Source: Paraglaciecola arctica BSs20135
Lineage (GTDB): Bacteria; Pseudomonadota; Gammaproteobacteria; Enterobacterales; Alteromonadaceae
Assembly: GCF_000314995.1 (NCBI RefSeq)
Contig: NZ_BAEO01000052.1
Span: 1 to 64,000 of the forward strand
Reading direction: 5' to 3'
Length of the DNA stretch: 64,000 bases
Part shown: in pieces, positions 62,203-64,000 of the stretch
How the letters are laid out: every line of letters begins with the position of its first letter
How positions within the stretch are numbered: position 1 is the stretch's first letter
Position numbers and translations under genes: made by a program
Notes under the pieces: model-generated
What the model saw: only the letters and a program-made list of their open reading frames with translations
Told to the model about the DNA's origin: nothing
Database searches by the model: none

Positions 62203-63438
62203 TTACTGGCTTCTTGTGGCTTCTGCTGGAGAAATATTCATAGCTTTTAATGCGGGTTTTAAGGTTGCCAATATGCCTAATAGATACAAACAAAATATAC
62301 CTATAAAAATATAAGTTAACGGCAGTTTAGGTAGAGCATATTGAGCGACCAAAAAAACATTAAGTCCTAGTGCAAATATACAGCCGATAAAAATACCACC
62401 AGTGGTCTGTATGATATTTTCAACAAAAAAATGACTGAGAATATCTACTTTGTTTGCGCCTAATGCACGCCTGATACCTATCTGTTTATGTCGCTTTATT
62501 ACATTAAAACTGGCCATGCCAGCAATGCCCATAGCCGAAATAATGCTGAGAGCCGTGATCACCACTAATAAAATGGTAATAGCTGCTATATCAGGACCAT
62601 AAACTTGTTTTCTAATGGTTTTAATACTTTCTACTTTACGGATCATGCGTTGTTGATTGCTCATTCCAAGATACTGCTCTACATCTGCAGTAGTTTCCTG
62701 AAGCATGCTAAGTTTAGCGCGGATTAGGTAACGTGCTGAGTTACGCGTTACCACTCTAGGGTAAATTATACTGTTTTCAATTTGCCCAACTGGATCCCAA
62801 GGCGCTTGAAGTTGCAGCACAATACCTTTAACAACAACACTATGTATATCATTGATATAAATTGTTTTACCAACCACAGATGCCCAGTCTGTGGTGTTGA
62901 ATAAGTCTGTTGCCACACTAGTTGTGATAATGGCGACACTGGGAAATGTTTTATTATCTTCTGTTTGCCAAAGTACCTCACTAGCAGTGAAGTTTTCTCC
63001 AGCAAGCAGCGATAATCCCAAGGCGTCTATGCCATTCTCGTCTAACTTGTAACTAGCCGCAGGCACAGTATTTTGGTCGCTACCAGCAAGCGTTTGTAAC
63101 TCGTCCCAGTCGCCACTGCCACTAAAGGGAAAAGAGTAAGTTGCAACAGCGTTGATAATATTTGGCATCTGTCTAAGTTCAGCTAGATCAGCTTGCATGC
63201 TAGTTTGTGGATTAAAATTTTCGGTAAAACCAGAGCTAGTTAAAACAAAAATATTCGGCTCGTCGATACCACTTGGACGTTGTAAAATATCTAGTCTTTG
63301 ACTGATGATAAATAGGCCGTTACTGATAACGGCTAAGGTAAGCGCAATCTGTAAGAGCAACATAGTCATGGCATATTTTTGCCTGAGTAATGTGCTTATT
63401 ATAGGTCGAAATGCTATGCGGGAAAAAGGTAAGTTCAT
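62203..63438 (-). CDS. MacB/FtsX-type ABC permease (second of pair 2)
   Basis: 411-residue FtsX-type permease with one N-terminal helix (MTMLLLQIALTLAVISNGLFIIS), large periplasmic domain and three C-terminal helices with IGIRRALGANKVDILSHFFVENIIQTTGG. Clear paralogue of the one at 57412. Its ATG overlaps the stop of the upstream permease gene by four bases (ATGA). No own ATPase. It presumably shares the ATPase at 60024. Confidence 0.87.
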   Translation of the reverse strand: MNLPFSRIAFRPIISTLLRQKYAMTMLLLQIALTLAVISNGLFIISQRLDILQRPSGIDEPNIFVLTSSGFTENFNPQTSMQADLAELRQMPNIINAVATYSFPFSGSGDWDELQTLAGSDQNTVPAASYKLDENGIDALGLSLLAGENFTASEVLWQTEDNKTFPSVAIITTSVATDLFNTTDWASVVGKTIYINDIHSVVVKGIVLQLQAPWDPVGQIENSIIYPRVVTRNSARYLIRAKLSMLQETTADVEQYLGMSNQQRMIRKVESIKTIRKQVYGPDIAAITILLVVITALSIISAMGIAGMASFNVIKRHKQIGIRRALGANKVDILSHFFVENIIQTTGGIFIGCIFALGLNVFLVAQYALPKLPLTYIFIGIFCLYLLGILATLKPALKAMNISPAEATRSQ

Positions 63439-64000
63439 TTTAGATAACCTGCCGGCGCTAACATAGACACCTTAATACTGGGTATTAAACCTGCTAAAAC
63501 GCTCGACAAAATACTTATACCCACAGTGATCAACATCAGCGGCATATCGAGAGTGACAAATGCACTAAAGTTTGGGTAAAGATACTTAATACCTTCAAGT
63601 CCCATTAAACAAAAAATTATACCTATCAGTGCCCCCAAACAACCTAAGATAAGGGTTTCTGTGAGGCATTGACTTAAAATCGCTAACTGGTTTGCACCTA
63701 GGGCTCTTCTGAGGGCGATTTCACTATTTTTTGCAGTAAACTTGGTGCTTATTAAGCTGGCTGCATTAAATAAACACACCAATAAAAATAATAAGGCTAA
63801 GTAAAAGAATAGGTACATGTCTGAACTGATAACTTTCTTGTATACCAACCACTGATTGATATTGAGCACTATATTATTGCTGACTCTAGGAAATCGGCCG
63901 AGTCCCTTTTGTTGTTCAACGTATGTCTGCAGATAGTTATCAAACTGTGGTTTATTTTGCTGGCTTGCTAATTCAATCCAAAGGTTGAAGTTGACACATT
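63435..64000 (-). CDS. MacB/FtsX-type ABC permease (first of pair 2), truncated by the window edge
   Basis: 3' part of a permease gene. The visible part encodes the end of the periplasmic domain (CVNFNLWIEL, GLGRFPR) and the C-terminal helices with EIALRRALGANQLAILSQCLTETLILG. The frame is open to base 64000 and reads like the paralogue at 58689 around its residue 245, so roughly the first 245 codons lie beyond the window. A GTG at 63869 opens a 144-residue frame but is internal, not the real start. Confidence 0.85.
   Translation of the reverse strand, partial: CVNFNLWIELASQQNKPQFDNYLQTYVEQQKGLGRFPRVSNNIVLNINQWLVYKKVISSDMYLFFYLALLFLLVCLFNAASLISTKFTAKNSEIALRRALGANQLAILSQCLTETLILGCLGALIGIIFCLMGLEGIKYLYPNFSAFVTLDMPLMLITVGISILSSVLAGLIPSIKVSMLAPAGYLK

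Noticed and set aside
63435-63869. A complete 144-residue protein at the right edge
   Set aside because: The frame remains open to the window end and the translation upstream of the GTG matches the paralogous permease, so the GTG is internal.

Overview
The window looks like chromosomal DNA of a marine gammaproteobacterium of the Alteromonadales, probably near Glaciecola/Paraglaciecola/Alteromonas. This is inferred from AT-rich coding sequence, family content (DUF2750, DUF2058, TIGR03503-like protein, YcgL/YcgN, EfpL, LolD/LolE, membrane-anchored AraC regulators) and gene order. There is no phage, insertion sequence or CRISPR array. Most genes are core or conserved accessory genes.

Layout. 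1-8.5 kb: a dispersed-repeat fragment, a patatin-like lipase, an unrecognised gene, O-acetylhomoserine sulfhydrylase, a DTW-domain tRNA modifier, a GNAT acetyltransferase, an M1 metallopeptidase lipoprotein, a DUF2750 gene and another unrecognised gene. 8.5-19.2 kb: a nitrate-assimilation regulon (nasT-nasS; an NNP-type nitrate transporter; a PP2C/Ser-Thr kinase fusion; nrtABC; an outer-membrane porin). 19.2-23 kb: DoxX, a VOC protein, rnhA/dnaQ (divergent) and a TIGR03503-like membrane protein. 23.1-23.5 kb: three identical tRNA-Asp genes behind one strong promoter. 23.7-32.5 kb: a CNNM/CBS protein, lolD-lolE, an FdhF/YdeP-like molybdoenzyme, efpL, yoaA and tsaB. 32.5-40.7 kb: small genes, a Slp-type lipoprotein, an alpha/beta hydrolase, fadD, rnd, ycgL, an MltB-type transglycosylase, a FAH-family enzyme (YcgM-like), a STAS-like protein and ycgN. 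40.9-50 kb: a dicarboxylate symporter, an Ig-like-repeat lipoprotein, astB, topA and a DUF2058 gene. 50-57 kb: a repeat-rich intergenic region, an EEP nuclease, cardiolipin synthase, a PGPGW membrane protein, an AraC regulator, a small secreted protein, a CPA/RCK antiporter and a PspB-like protein. 57.4-64 kb: a MacA/MacB-type export cluster with one ATPase, one adaptor and two paralogous permease pairs, running off the right end.

The most informative part is the regulatory DNA of the nitrate cluster. Three promoters (before nasT, the NNP transporter and nrtA) each have a -24/-12 sigma-54 element of the right spacing. Each also has a pair of NtrC-like GCAC-N7-GTGC dyads 19-20 bp apart, at nearly the same distance upstream (102-104 bp from first dyad centre to the -12 G). 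The two transporter transcripts, but not nasTS, then carry a leader in which a GGC-hexaloop-GCC hairpin (loop AATGYA, A at 1 and G at 4, as in ANTAR target RNAs) shares two bases with a strong intrinsic terminator. This fits a two-step circuit: nitrogen limitation through NtrC/sigma-54 switches on the nitrate sensor (NasS), the antiterminator (NasT) and the transporter promoters, and nitrate then frees NasT to let polymerase through the leaders. No nitrate or nitrite reductase gene lies in the window, so the catalytic genes must be elsewhere.
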